In this document: piece after piece, positions 37,103 to 46,385 of the stretch
Numbering within the stretch: the first letter of the stretch is position 1
Layout of the letters: the number at the start of each line of letters is the position of its first letter
Program-made: the position numbers and the translations under genes
The notes under the pieces: model-generated
Told to the model about the DNA's origin: nothing
Database searches by the model: none
What the model saw: the letters and a program-made list of their open reading frames with translations, nothing else
Assembly (NCBI RefSeq): GCF_019331805.1
Contig: NZ_JAHBBE010000003.1
Span: forward strand, 1-64,000
DNA length: 64,000 nt
Origin: Bifidobacterium pongonis
Lineage (GTDB): Bacteria; Actinomycetota; Actinomycetes; Actinomycetales; Bifidobacteriaceae
Reading direction: 5' to 3'

Positions 37103-38089
37103 TTACTCGCAGGCGACGCCGTCGCGGTCGCGGTCAAGCGCCGCGCGATAACCGGGCTGACCCTGGTAGATCGGCGCCACGCCGGCCGCTCTCGCCGCCG
37201 TGCAGTTCTTGTAATAGACGCTCGAACCGGAATCCTGCTGTGTTGTGGTGGGGGCGGGAGCCGTCGACTGCGACTGGGATTGCGTATCCTCCTGCGACTG
37301 GGTCTGCGACTGCGTATTCTCCTGCGTGCTCTCCTGCGTGGACGTGTCGGTCTGCGCCTGCTGCGAGGATTCCTTCACACCCGTGTAATCGGGAATCGTC
37401 TGGGTGGGGCAGGAGGCGAGCACACGGTTCATCGCGGCCTTCTCCGAAGAGGTGACCCACAGCGAATACTTGTGCTTCACGCCAATCTGCCTGGCCACAT
37501 ACTCGCAACGGAACGCCTTGTTCGACGGCAGCCACGTCGCGGCATCGCCATCGGACTTCTGCTGGTTGGCCTTGCCCTGCACGGCCAGCAGATTGTACGG
37601 ATCGTTCGCCAGTTCGGTGCGCGTGGCCTTGCTGAGCTTCTGCGCGCCCTTCTGCCAGGCGTCGCTCAACGCGACCACATGGTCGATCTGCACGGCGGTG
37701 GAGGTCTTCTGCCCCCGCTTGAACTTGATGGTCTTGCCGGTGTACGGATCCTGCAACGTGCCGGACTTCACCACGCAGCTATGCGTACCGAACTTGTACT
37801 TCACGCCGGACAGGTCACGGCTGAGAATGTCGTTGCGGGTATCGCAGCCGTTATGATCCACATCGGACCATGCCTTGCCGAACTGCGTGCGCTTGTAACC
37901 CGTCTTCGGTGCGCGGCCCTTGACCTCCAGCGTATCCAGCACGGCTGTGGCGGCCTGGCCTGCGCCGGTATTGTCCGTAGGCTGCGCGGCCAGCGCCGGA
38001 TCGGCCGCCATGCCCGCGGCCAGGCAGGCGGACAGCAATACCGCGCACGCCGTGGCGAACGGGCGGACGCGTGACGATGCGAGATGCAT
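37103..38089 (-). CDS. Secreted HNH nuclease (DUF1524-like) with C-terminal Excalibur domain
   Basis: This 328-residue protein has a signal peptide (SAC...AGMAADPALAA). A DUF1524/HNH-type nuclease domain follows: GCDTRNDILSRDL, VQIDHVVALSDAW (near residue 140) and ANDPYNLLAVQGKANQQKS. Then comes a Gln/Ser/Thr-rich linker of QSQ repeats (about residues 240-290) and an Excalibur calcium-binding domain (NCTAARAAG, ALDRDRDGVACE). It probably degrades DNA outside the cell. I start at ATG 38089 behind GAGGAG; an ATG seven codons upstream is possible. Confidence 0.85.
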   Translation of the reverse strand: MHLASSRVRPFATACAVLLSACLAAGMAADPALAAQPTDNTGAGQAATAVLDTLEVKGRAPKTGYKRTQFGKAWSDVDHNGCDTRNDILSRDLSGVKYKFGTHSCVVKSGTLQDPYTGKTIKFKRGQKTSTAVQIDHVVALSDAWQKGAQKLSKATRTELANDPYNLLAVQGKANQQKSDGDAATWLPSNKAFRCEYVARQIGVKHKYSLWVTSSEKAAMNRVLASCPTQTIPDYTGVKESSQQAQTDTSTQESTQENTQSQTQSQEDTQSQSQSTAPAPTTTQQDSGSSVYYKNCTAARAAGVAPIYQGQPGYRAALDRDRDGVACE

Positions 38090-38233
38090 GTGACTCCTCG
38101 TTTCCTTCATATCTTTTTTCCACGCCTTTTAAGCGGATAGGAACCAACACGTCATCATAGGAGCATGGGCGGGCGATTCGCATGTGCGCGACCGCACGCC
38201 GCGCGTCTGCCCGTGCGACCACAATCGGCAGGT

Positions 38234-39004
38234 ATGACCGAAGCAGCACATGACGATTACGCACTGCCGGAAGGCTTCGAGCACTGCCCGAAACTCGCGC
38301 CGGTGGTACAGGCGACCAGCGCACTCGACCGAGTCAAGGCCATCGTGCGCATCCTCAACGAGCCGGGCGGATGCCCCTGGGACGGCGAGCAGACGAACGA
38401 AACACTGCTCAAACCCCTGCTGGAGGAAACCTACGAATACATCGACGCCGTCGAAACGGGGGACCGCGACAACATGCGCGAGGAACTTGGCGACACCCTG
38501 CTGCAATCCGTGTTCCAAGCGCAGGTGTGCTCGCATGATCCGGCCGATCCGTTCGACATCGACGAGGTATGCGACCGCTTGGTGGACAAGCTCATCACCC
38601 GCCATCCGCACGTCTTCACCTCGGGCGACGACGATGCCGCCCCGGACAAGCCGGCAAGCGCCGAGGATACGCTCGCGCTGTGGGAGAAGATGAAGCAGAA
38701 GGAGAAACGCCGCAGCTCCGTGCTCGAAGGCATCTCGCACGCCCAAGGCGCCCTGCCCCGCGCCGCGAAAGTCGTCTCGCGCGTCAGCAAATCGCCGGAC
38801 CGCGAACGGCTGGAACGCGCATTCGAGCCCGGCACGGCAACCGACGCGACGCACGACCACCGGTACGCGGACGAGATCATCGACGTCATCCGCCGCGCCC
38901 GCCGCGACGGCGTGGACATCGAAACGGACCTGCGCTGCCGCCTGCGCGACATCGAAACCGCCATCACAACCATGGAGAAGGAGAAGGAACAAGCACATGA
39001 CTGA
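38234..39004 (+). CDS. mazG: MazG nucleoside triphosphate pyrophosphohydrolase
   Basis: The product has 256 residues. The MazG motif with its metal-binding Glu and Asp residues is clear: CPWDGEQTNETLLKPLLEET, then YEYIDAVE and MREELGDTLLQ, about residues 52-98. MazG removes damaged or surplus NTPs. The protein is longer than a minimal MazG domain and has a helical tail. I start at ATG 38234 because earlier in-frame codons lie in Arg/Pro-rich noise. It overlaps pepC by eight bases. Confidence 0.88.
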   Translation: MTEAAHDDYALPEGFEHCPKLAPVVQATSALDRVKAIVRILNEPGGCPWDGEQTNETLLKPLLEETYEYIDAVETGDRDNMREELGDTLLQSVFQAQVCSHDPADPFDIDEVCDRLVDKLITRHPHVFTSGDDDAAPDKPASAEDTLALWEKMKQKEKRRSSVLEGISHAQGALPRAAKVVSRVSKSPDRERLERAFEPGTATDATHDHRYADEIIDVIRRARRDGVDIETDLRCRLRDIETAITTMEKEKEQAHD

Positions 39005-40460
39005 ATCCACCGAACACACTGAAGCCGCTGCAGCCCTCGACCCGCAGCTGATCAGACGCTACGCCGAGGAATTCAACGCCGACCGGGCGAACCTCGTCGC
39101 CGCGAACGCCGCCGTCTCCACCGGCGTACTGGCCGCCGCCACCGATTACAAGGGCACGCGCTCGCTGCCGCGCGACTTCTCCATCGAACTTAAGCAGGGA
39201 TCGATCACGAACCAGCGCCGTTCCGGCCGCTGCTGGATGTTCGCCGCGCTCAACACGTTGCGCTATGAGGTGATGCACCGCTGGAACCTCGACGATTTCG
39301 AATTCTCCGAAACCTACCTGTTCTTCTGGGACGCGATGGAAAAGTCGAACACGTATCTGGAGAACGTGTTGACCACCATCGACGAGTCGACCGACAGCCG
39401 CATCTTCCAGGAGATCAACTACGGACCGGCCGATGACGGCGGCTGGTGGCAGATGTTCGCCGCGCTGGTGAACAAGTACGGTCTGGTGCCGAAATCCGCG
39501 TACCCGGAGTCCGCGAACTCCAAGGATTCCGACGCGTTCAAGCAGTATCTGAACTCCAAGCTGCGCGAATTCGCCGCCGATCTGCGCGACCGTCACGCCG
39601 CCGGGGCGACGATGGAACAGCTGCGCGCGATCAAGAACGAGGACATGTCGACCGTGTACCGCATCTGCGCGATCTCGCTCGGCGAGCCACCGGAACGCTT
39701 CGACTTCCTCGCCCGCGTGAACGACGACGCGAAGAAGGACGATAAGAAGGGCGACGCGAAGGACTCCAAGGACGCGAAGGACGCGAAAAACGATGCCGCC
39801 GCCCCGAAGAGCGGCAAGGACGAGCGCGGGCAGATCCGCGAATTCGGCATCACCCCGATGGAGTTCTACCGCAAATACGTGCCGGTCGACGTGAACGACC
39901 TGGTCACGCTGTGCAACGTGCCGATGGCGAGCCGCCCGTTCAACAAGCGCTACCGCATCCGCTTCACCGCGAACGTGGCCGAGGCCGGCGACATGGAATT
40001 CGTGAACGTGCCCCTCGACGTGTTCCGGAAGGCCGCCGTCGACCAGATCGCGGCGGGCCACCCGATCTGGTTCGCCTGCGACTGCACGCAGTTCGCGCTG
40101 CGCGGCGCCGGCTACTTCGACCGCGACACCGTGCGCGTCGACCAGCTGTTCGGCACCGACTTCACCTTCGACAAGGCGCAGGGACTCGAATACGGCGACA
40201 GCCCGAGCAACCATGCCATGACCTTCACCGGCGTGAACCTCGGTGAGGACGGCAAGCCCGACCGTTGGAAGGTCGAGAACAGCTGGGGCAAGGACAATGG
40301 CGAAGACGGCTACTATGTCGCTTCCGGCGCATGGTTCGACCGTTACGTGACCGAGATCATCATCCGCAAGGAATACCTCGACGAGGCCACACGCGCGGTG
40401 CTCGGCACCGAGCCGATCGAACTCGAACCGTGGGAGCCGCTCACCAAACGCGCCCGCTGA
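38997..40460 (+). CDS. pepC: Aminopeptidase C (bleomycin hydrolase family, C1 cysteine peptidase)
   Basis: This 487-residue cytoplasmic thiol aminopeptidase has the Cys in NQRRSGRCWMFAALN (residues about 70-84), the His in SPSNHAMTFTGV and the Asn in VENSWGKDNGEDGYY. It trims peptides taken up by the cell. Compared with usual PepC it carries a Lys/Asp-rich insertion of about 40 residues near 243-280 (KKDDKKGDAKDSKDAKDAK). It overlaps mazG and is followed 11 bases later by an HD-domain gene, so the three form an operon. Confidence 0.92.
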   Translation: MTESTEHTEAAAALDPQLIRRYAEEFNADRANLVAANAAVSTGVLAAATDYKGTRSLPRDFSIELKQGSITNQRRSGRCWMFAALNTLRYEVMHRWNLDDFEFSETYLFFWDAMEKSNTYLENVLTTIDESTDSRIFQEINYGPADDGGWWQMFAALVNKYGLVPKSAYPESANSKDSDAFKQYLNSKLREFAADLRDRHAAGATMEQLRAIKNEDMSTVYRICAISLGEPPERFDFLARVNDDAKKDDKKGDAKDSKDAKDAKNDAAAPKSGKDERGQIREFGITPMEFYRKYVPVDVNDLVTLCNVPMASRPFNKRYRIRFTANVAEAGDMEFVNVPLDVFRKAAVDQIAAGHPIWFACDCTQFALRGAGYFDRDTVRVDQLFGTDFTFDKAQGLEYGDSPSNHAMTFTGVNLGEDGKPDRWKVENSWGKDNGEDGYYVASGAWFDRYVTEIIIRKEYLDEATRAVLGTEPIELEPWEPLTKRAR

Positions 40461-40471
40461 ACGGATACGGC

Positions 40472-40984
40472 ATGGAACAGACGTTGCTGGAGCGGGCCGA
40501 GGAGCTGGCCCGCTCCCGTCACGCCGGGCAGGTGGATAAGGGCGGGGCACCATACTGGCGGCATCCCGCGCGGGTGTCCGCGGGGTGTTCGGCACCCGAG
40601 GCGAAGGTCGCCGCGTGGCTGCACGACCTGCTGGAAGACACCGCCACCACGGCCGAGGAACTGCGTTCGCTTGGGTTTCCCGAAACCGTGGTCATGGCCG
40701 TCGAACTGGACACGCGCCGCGATGGCGACGATTACATGACCTACATCCGGCGCATCGCCGCGGCCTGCGGATCAGCCGACCCCATGCTCGCCCGCGCGGC
40801 CGTGCTTGCCCGCGAGGTCAAGATGAGCGATCTGCGGGACAATATGAATCTCGACAGGCTTCCCGTGGTGCGCGAGGTGGATCTGCGGCGTGTGGAGAAG
40901 TACCGCGCCGCCTACCGGATTCTCGAATCCGCCGTGACGAATGGAACCGGTACGGTGGGCAGGACGGATATGGCGGGGGAGTGA
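40472..40984 (+). CDS. Small HD-domain protein, (p)ppGpp hydrolase-like
   Basis: The product has 170 residues. HD-superfamily metal ligands are visible: RHAGQVDKGGAPYWRHPARV, WLHDLLEDTATT and KMSDLRDNMNLDRLP. The pattern is that of the hydrolase half of RelA/SpoT, without a synthetase domain, so it could be a small alarmone or nucleotide hydrolase (inference). It begins 11 bases after pepC with no strong ribosome site, suggesting translational coupling. Confidence 0.75.
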   Translation: MEQTLLERAEELARSRHAGQVDKGGAPYWRHPARVSAGCSAPEAKVAAWLHDLLEDTATTAEELRSLGFPETVVMAVELDTRRDGDDYMTYIRRIAAACGSADPMLARAAVLAREVKMSDLRDNMNLDRLPVVREVDLRRVEKYRAAYRILESAVTNGTGTVGRTDMAGE

Positions 40985-41278
40985 ACGCCCCGCCGCTCTT
41001 CACGGCATTAATGACTTTGTCAAGGTTTCGCGTATAGCGATATCCGCGTGTTCTAGACGAAAACCATTACTCTGTACAGCAACAGTGCCCGCGATTCCCT
41101 CGCCGGGCTCGCCTCCGACGCCACGCGACCCTGCGGTTCCGGGCATCGGACGCATCGGAAGACACCCATTGGAACCACGAACATCCGGCCACTATCGCGG
41201 CATGATGCGTGACGTATCGATACGCGCGGCATTCGGCGCAGGCGCGCGGCCGGAACACCGGAACGAAAGGCGGCAACC
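40985..41278. other. Gap upstream of oppA
   Basis: These 294 bases contain no gene that I can support. The A+T-richer part (41008-41080) probably holds the oppA promoter, with TTGTCA at about 41018 as one possible -35 box. No riboswitch or operator was recognised. Confidence 0.4.
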
Positions 41279-42955
41279 ATGATTCACATGCCAGATGCCG
41301 GCAGCGCATCCAAAACCATCGCGAAGCGGACGCGGCGACTCGCGACGACGGTCGCGGCGGCCTGCTGCGCACTGGCGATGCTGGCCGGTTGCGGTTCCGC
41401 GGGCAGCGCCTCGGATTCGCAAGGCGCACGCGATTCGGTCATTACGGTGAACGGCACCGAACCCACCAAGGGGTTGATCCCGAGCAACACCAACGACATG
41501 GCCGGTTGGCGCATCGTCTCCCTGATCTACGACGGGCTCGTCACCTTCAGCGATTCCGGCGACCTCGAATACGTCGAGGCGAAAAGCATCACGCCCAACA
41601 AGAACGCCACCGAATACACCATCACCCTCAAACCGGGCCTGAGGTTCAGCGACGGCGAGAAAATCACCGCGTCCACCTACGCCAAATCATGGTCGTTCGC
41701 GGCCAATGCGGCCAACGGTCAGGTCGGCGCCTCCACCTTCGCCACCATCAAGGGGTACGACGAGCTGCAGAACGCGAAGGGCGACAAGAGCGCCCAGCTT
41801 TCCGGCCTGCACGTCGTGAACGACACCACGTTGAAGGTCGAACTCAACCGGCCGGATTCCTCGTTCCCCTACAAGGTGGGCGACATCGCGTTCCTGCCGA
41901 TCACCGCCAAGGCGATCAAGGATTCGGAAGCCTACGGGAAGAAGCCGGTCGGCAACGGCCCGTACAAGCTCAAGTCCTGGACGACGAACGAAGACATCGA
42001 ACTGGAACGCAACACCTCGTACGGCGGGCCGCGCAAGGCGAAGAACAGCGGCATCGACTTCCGCGTGTACCAGAGCCTGAACGCCGCCTACTCCGATCTG
42101 ATCGCGGGCAACTTGGACGTGCTCGACAGCATTCCGACCGTGGCGCTGTCCAGCTACCGCAAGGAGGAACGGATCAAGGCCGTGAACAGGCGCGGCCCCT
42201 CGTTCGCATCGTTCACCATCCCGCAAAGCCTGAAGCATTTCCAAGGCGAGGAGGGCAAGCTGCGCCGTGAGGCCATCAGCCATGCCATCGACCGCGCCGC
42301 CATAGCCAAGGCCATCTTCCGCGGCACCGTTACGCCGGCCACCGATTTCCTCGCGCCCGTGATCAAGGGGTACAGCACGAAGCTCGACACGGACGGCGTG
42401 CTCGCCTACGACGCGGACAAGGCGCGCGAACTGTGGAAGAAGGCCGACGCGATCTCCCCGTGGAGCGGCAGCTTCCGCATCGCCTACGGCGCGGACGCGA
42501 GCGACAAGGAATGGGTCGACGCCACGGTGAACTCCATCGCGAACGTGCTGGGCATTAGCGTCGAATCGTACCCGTTCTCCACGTCGAAGGAACTGAGCAC
42601 CGCGATCAACGAGCGCACCGTGCAGGCCGCCTTCAAATCCGGCCTGCAATCCGACTACCCGCATCCGGAAGGCTACTTGGCGCAAGGCTATGATTCCTCG
42701 CAGGCCGACGGCAAGGGCCTGAACAACGGCGATTACAAAAGCGCCGAATTCGACGCGCTGATCGACCAGGCCGCCTCCCAGCCCGATCTGGACAAGGCGG
42801 TGGGCATCTACCGGAACGCGGAGAAGGTGCTGCTCAAGGATCTACCCGTGATCCCGCTGTGGTACCGCAACGTCACCGCCGCTTCCGGAAAGCAGGTGAA
42901 CGTCGATTTCAACTACATGGGCGTGCCCGACTATGTGAACATCACCAAGTCGTGA
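41279..42955 (+). CDS. Peptide ABC transporter substrate-binding lipoprotein (OppA-like)
   Basis: The 558-residue product has a signal peptide with lipobox MLAGC (Cys38) and a family 5 solute-binding domain: WRIVSLIYDGLVTF, YTITLKPGLRFSDGEKITA, LPITAKAI, PVGNGPYKLKSW and PVIPLWYRNVTAA. It binds oligopeptides outside the cell. No permease or ATPase genes are next to it, so it must serve a transporter encoded elsewhere. The ATG follows AAAGGCGG. Confidence 0.9.
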   Translation: MIHMPDAGSASKTIAKRTRRLATTVAAACCALAMLAGCGSAGSASDSQGARDSVITVNGTEPTKGLIPSNTNDMAGWRIVSLIYDGLVTFSDSGDLEYVEAKSITPNKNATEYTITLKPGLRFSDGEKITASTYAKSWSFAANAANGQVGASTFATIKGYDELQNAKGDKSAQLSGLHVVNDTTLKVELNRPDSSFPYKVGDIAFLPITAKAIKDSEAYGKKPVGNGPYKLKSWTTNEDIELERNTSYGGPRKAKNSGIDFRVYQSLNAAYSDLIAGNLDVLDSIPTVALSSYRKEERIKAVNRRGPSFASFTIPQSLKHFQGEEGKLRREAISHAIDRAAIAKAIFRGTVTPATDFLAPVIKGYSTKLDTDGVLAYDADKARELWKKADAISPWSGSFRIAYGADASDKEWVDATVNSIANVLGISVESYPFSTSKELSTAINERTVQAAFKSGLQSDYPHPEGYLAQGYDSSQADGKGLNNGDYKSAEFDALIDQAASQPDLDKAVGIYRNAEKVLLKDLPVIPLWYRNVTAASGKQVNVDFNYMGVPDYVNITKS

Positions 42956-43131
42956 GCCTTTCCGAACGGCGCCCCGGCGCGGCCTGCATGGCTGTGCCGG
43001 GGCGCCGCCGTATTCGCGTGCCGTTCGCCGTGGGCGGATGGGCCGTGCGGTGAATGCCGGCCCCGCGTCCCATCGGCGTGGAACGATGGGGATTCGGCAA
43101 AGGAAACCGAGAATCGGGAGCGGATGGGCGA

Positions 43132-44472
43132 ATGGCAGCGATGGAACGTGCGAACGCCAAGGAAGAAGCGCTTGCGGCGCAAGGTAAGGGCGACGACGAT
43201 ACCCCAAGATTCGGCAGGCTCGCCTCGCTGATCGTCGCGGTGGCGGTCATCGGCGTGCTGATCGGCGTGGCGGCCGGACTGCTCACGCTGATGCTGTACG
43301 GCGTGGAGCATGTGGCGTTGGGGTATGTGGAGGATGACGGCGAACCCGGTCCGTTCAACGTGCCCGCCCTCAGAAGGGCGATTTCGGTAGTCGTGGGATT
43401 GTCCATCGCGGCGGTCGCATGGTGGCTGTTGCGCACGCGCGCGCAGCGGGTGCCGTCCGTCAAGAAAGCCGTGAACGGCGAGCATATGCCGGCATGGCAG
43501 ACCGTAGTGCATGTGTTGCTGCAGATCTTCATCGTCGGCACGGGCGCGTCGGTCGGCCGTGAGGTCGCGCCGCGTGAATTGGGTGCGCTGTTCGGCCAGC
43601 GTTTCGCGCGATGGGTGCGTCTGGGTCCGCGCGACACCCGTATGCTGGTGGCCATCACCGCGGCCGCCGGTCTCGCCGGCGTCTACAATGCGCCGCTTGC
43701 GGGCACGTTCTTCGCCACGGAGATCCTGCTGGCCGACATCAGCCTCGAAACCGTTTCGCTCGCCTTCGGCTGTTCGGCCTTGGCATCATGGGCGGCGTCG
43801 TTGGTCAAAGGCACGCACGTGTTCTACAACATCGGGCATGTGGACGGCCTGTTCACTTCGGATCTGATCGGGTTCGCCCTGCTGGCCGGCCTGGTGTGCG
43901 GCGTGTGCGGCTCCCTGTTCCGCCGGGGCTCCTCGTGGGCCGAGAAGCAGCAGTCCTCGGGCACGTCGATTCTGTGGACGCTGCCGTTGGCCGGTGTGCT
44001 GACCGGCGTGGTGTCCATCTGGGTGCCGCAGGTCATGGGCAATGGCCGTGCCACCGCTCAACTGAGCTTTTCCGGCAAGGCGGGGCTGGCGCTCATTCCG
44101 GTGCTGCTGATCTCGTTCGCGGCCAAGGCGATCGTGACGCTGCTCACGATTCGCGCGGGCGCCTCCGGCGGCGTGCTGCAGCCGGGCATCGCATTGGGCG
44201 CGTCGATGGGCGCCACGCTCGGCGTGCTGTGGATGATGGGATTCCACACCAATTCGTTGGGCGTCTACGCTCTGATCGGCGCGTGCGCATTGCTTTCCGC
44301 CTCGCAGCATGCGCCGCTGATGGCCATGTGCCTGGTGATGGAACTGGCCGATGCGCCGTTGAACCTGTTCGTTCCCGTGGGTTGCGCGGTGGCGGTCGCC
44401 GGTCTGGCGAGCAATACGCTTTCGCCCAAGCTTGCGGCATGGCATCCGCTCGAAAGCCTCAGAACAGCCTGA
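43132..44472 (+). CDS. ClC-family chloride channel or transporter
   Basis: The product has about 446 residues and ten or more hydrophobic segments. ClC signatures are present: GTGASVGREVAPRELGALFG (a variant of GREGP), AGVYNAPLAGTFFATEIL and SGGVLQPGIALGAS. The gating Glu of GREGP is replaced in context by GREVAP, keeping Glu. The start is uncertain: ATG 43132 or 43141 are reasonable, while upstream in-frame codons (43054, 43078) lie in Arg/Gly-rich sequence. A strong shared terminator follows. Confidence 0.85.
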   Translation: MAAMERANAKEEALAAQGKGDDDTPRFGRLASLIVAVAVIGVLIGVAAGLLTLMLYGVEHVALGYVEDDGEPGPFNVPALRRAISVVVGLSIAAVAWWLLRTRAQRVPSVKKAVNGEHMPAWQTVVHVLLQIFIVGTGASVGREVAPRELGALFGQRFARWVRLGPRDTRMLVAITAAAGLAGVYNAPLAGTFFATEILLADISLETVSLAFGCSALASWAASLVKGTHVFYNIGHVDGLFTSDLIGFALLAGLVCGVCGSLFRRGSSWAEKQQSSGTSILWTLPLAGVLTGVVSIWVPQVMGNGRATAQLSFSGKAGLALIPVLLISFAAKAIVTLLTIRAGASGGVLQPGIALGASMGATLGVLWMMGFHTNSLGVYALIGACALLSASQHAPLMAMCLVMELADAPLNLFVPVGCAVAVAGLASNTLSPKLAAWHPLESLRTA

Positions 44473-44521
44473 CCACAGTTTGATGGCGGCTTGGTCAGTG
44501 TGGATCTCGACCGGGATACGG

Positions 44522-44562
44522 CAACGGCCCCACGTTCTTTGCGAACGTGGGGCCGTTGTTCT
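44522..44562. terminator. Strong two-way terminator
   Basis: CAACGGCCCCACGTTC pairs with GAACGTGGGGCCGTTG, followed by TTCT. It stands between the convergent ClC and serine-rich protein genes and can serve both. Confidence 0.85.
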
Positions 44563-44572
44563 GTCGGCTATG

Positions 44573-45658
44573 TCAGTTGCCGGAGGTCGTGGAACCCGTG
44601 GTGCCGCTGGTACCGGAGCTTGAACCCGAGGAATCCGTGCCGGATGTCGTGCCCGAGTTCGAACCCGAGGAATCCGTCGAGCCGCTTGAGCTGCCCGAGC
44701 CGCTCGAACTGCCGGAATTGCCGGAGTTGCCCGAGCTGCTGCCGCCGGTGTCCGTGCTGCTCGACCCGCCGCTCTGGCTGCTGTTGCCGCCGGTGCTGGA
44801 GCTGTTGCCCGAATCGGTGGAGCTGCTGGAATTGTTCTTGCTTGTCGAGCTGCCGGAGTTCGAATTCTGCTTGGTGCCGTTCTGGCTGGAGGAATTCGAG
44901 GAGTCGGTGCCGGTGGAATCGTCGGTGGAGCCGTTGCCGTACTTCTTGGAATCCGTGCCGTACCCGTAGGAGTTCGAATCATCGGTCCCATACTGGTTGC
45001 CGTCCGTGGAACTGTCGCTCGGCTTGTCGACGACGGAGGAGCGGTTGGTCATGTCACGCACCACGGTGTCGGTGCCCTTGCCCTGGGTGAACAGCAGCAC
45101 CACGCCGGCGGTGATCGCCACGCCGACCAGACCACTGATGAGCGAGACGATGATGGCCATGCGCTTGACGTTGTGATGACGCACCTGGGCGAAGGTGTGC
45201 ACCTCGCCGTCCTTGCCGGAACCGGTGGAAAGCGCACCGCTGGACGCGACGCTGCGCGGCTGTTCGACCTTGGTCAGATGTTCGGTGTCGTCCGTCTGAT
45301 CCGTCGCCGTGGTCTTCTCCGCATCGGCGTCGCCGGTATCCGTGGCGTCGCCCGAGTCCGTGGTTTTGCCGCTGCCGGTGCCCTTGCCGTCGGTTTTGTC
45401 GGTATCGGCCGTGCCGCCGGCGGCATCACTTTGCTTGTCGGAATCCGTTTGCGTGCCGGCCGCCTGAAGCTTTTCGCCCGAAGCCTTCAGCACGTTCTGG
45501 TAGACCTTGCCCGCCACCGTCGAGATGATGTAACTGGCCGCCGCGCCGATGGTGGAGCCGGCGATGCCGATTTTGCCTGCTAGAAAAAACGATGTGACCG
45601 CCGCGAGCGAACCCGCGATGATCTGAGATATGGATATGCCTTCGAAAAATTTCTTCAC
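44573..45658 (-). CDS. Membrane protein with long Ser/Gly/Asn-rich external tail
   Basis: Read from GTG 45658 (VKKFFEGISISQ) the product has 361 residues. An N-terminal hydrophobic region (SLAAVTSFFLAGKIGIAG) is followed by an Asp/Thr/Lys-rich segment, a membrane span (IIVSLISGLVGVAITAGVVLL, near residue 178) and then about 170 residues almost wholly Ser, Gly, Thr and Asn. Such tails act as wall spacers (inference); no LPXTG motif is seen. An in-frame start at 45736 exists but would place a perfect palindrome inside the coding part, so I prefer 45658. Confidence 0.75.
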   Translation of the reverse strand: MKKFFEGISISQIIAGSLAAVTSFFLAGKIGIAGSTIGAAASYIISTVAGKVYQNVLKASGEKLQAAGTQTDSDKQSDAAGGTADTDKTDGKGTGSGKTTDSGDATDTGDADAEKTTATDQTDDTEHLTKVEQPRSVASSGALSTGSGKDGEVHTFAQVRHHNVKRMAIIVSLISGLVGVAITAGVVLLFTQGKGTDTVVRDMTNRSSVVDKPSDSSTDGNQYGTDDSNSYGYGTDSKKYGNGSTDDSTGTDSSNSSSQNGTKQNSNSGSSTSKNNSSSSTDSGNSSSTGGNSSQSGGSSSTDTGGSSSGNSGNSGSSSGSGSSSGSTDSSGSNSGTTSGTDSSGSSSGTSGTTGSTTSGN

Positions 45659-45710
45659 GATACTTGACCATAGCCACCGATATAGGGAGAAAACCGAGAG
45701 AATCGTGAAA

Positions 45711-45731
45711 GGTTTGCAATCTTTGCAAACC
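45711..45731 (-). promoter_or_regulatory. Perfect inverted repeat, candidate operator
   Basis: GGTTTGCAA and TTGCAAACC are exact inverted copies with a three-base spacer. The repeat lies about 53 bases upstream of the preferred GTG start of the serine-rich protein gene, where a repressor could bind. It resembles a LacI- or MarR-size site, but no regulator is encoded next to it. Confidence 0.5.
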
Positions 45732-45926
45732 CCCATGATTCCGGGGGATGAGCGCGCCGCGCAGACTCGTTCCCGAGGATGAGAGGGGGGTATGGCCGAC
45801 TCCCTCCCAAGGTCGAGACGGTAGCATGGGAAACGGCGACGTGAGCAGCGTCACAGCCCGTGGCCGCGAGGCGCGAACCGGAGCAGGCTAGGCTGGGAAC
45901 ACGGATTCAACGACGAAAGGAACGCC

Positions 45927-46331
45927 ATGGCAACCATCACCCCTGAAATGAAGGACTTCATCGAACACAACCTCGGCTGGGTCGCCACCGTCTCGCCGCA
46001 GGGCCAGGTCGATCTGGGGCCGAAGATGTCCACCTTCGTGATCGACGACAACCATATCGGCTACCACGAGCGCACCGCGGGGCAGATCATGCGCGATCTG
46101 CGCGACGGATCGCCGCTGGTCATCGCCTTCGCGAACCTCGAACAGAAGAAGGGCTACCGCTTCCGCGGCACCGTCACCCTGCACGACGATGACGCGCTCT
46201 ACGAGGAGCAGGTGAAGGTGGCCGAGGCACGGGGCACGAAGAAGCCCGCCGTCATCCCGGTGCTCGAAGTCACCGAGATCCAGGACCTGACCCCCGGCGC
46301 CACCGCCGGCACGACCATCAGCAAGGACTGA
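45927..46331 (+). CDS. Pyridoxamine 5'-phosphate oxidase-fold flavin-binding protein
   Basis: This 134-residue protein has the split-barrel FMN-binding pattern: LGWVATVSPQGQVDLGPKM, YHERTAGQIMRDLRDGS and YRFRGTVTLH. It is much shorter than PdxH and lacks its C-terminal part, so vitamin B6 synthesis is unlikely; these small proteins often act as flavin reductases or F420/FMN binders. The ATG follows ACGAAAGGAACGCC. A 54-base gap separates it from the S10 peptidase gene, probably the same transcript. Confidence 0.8.
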   Translation: MATITPEMKDFIEHNLGWVATVSPQGQVDLGPKMSTFVIDDNHIGYHERTAGQIMRDLRDGSPLVIAFANLEQKKGYRFRGTVTLHDDDALYEEQVKVAEARGTKKPAVIPVLEVTEIQDLTPGATAGTTISKD

Positions 46332-46385
46332 ACGTCCGGCCCGCCGAGCAGGCCGCCCGCCAATCGAAACGGAACGGAGACAAGC

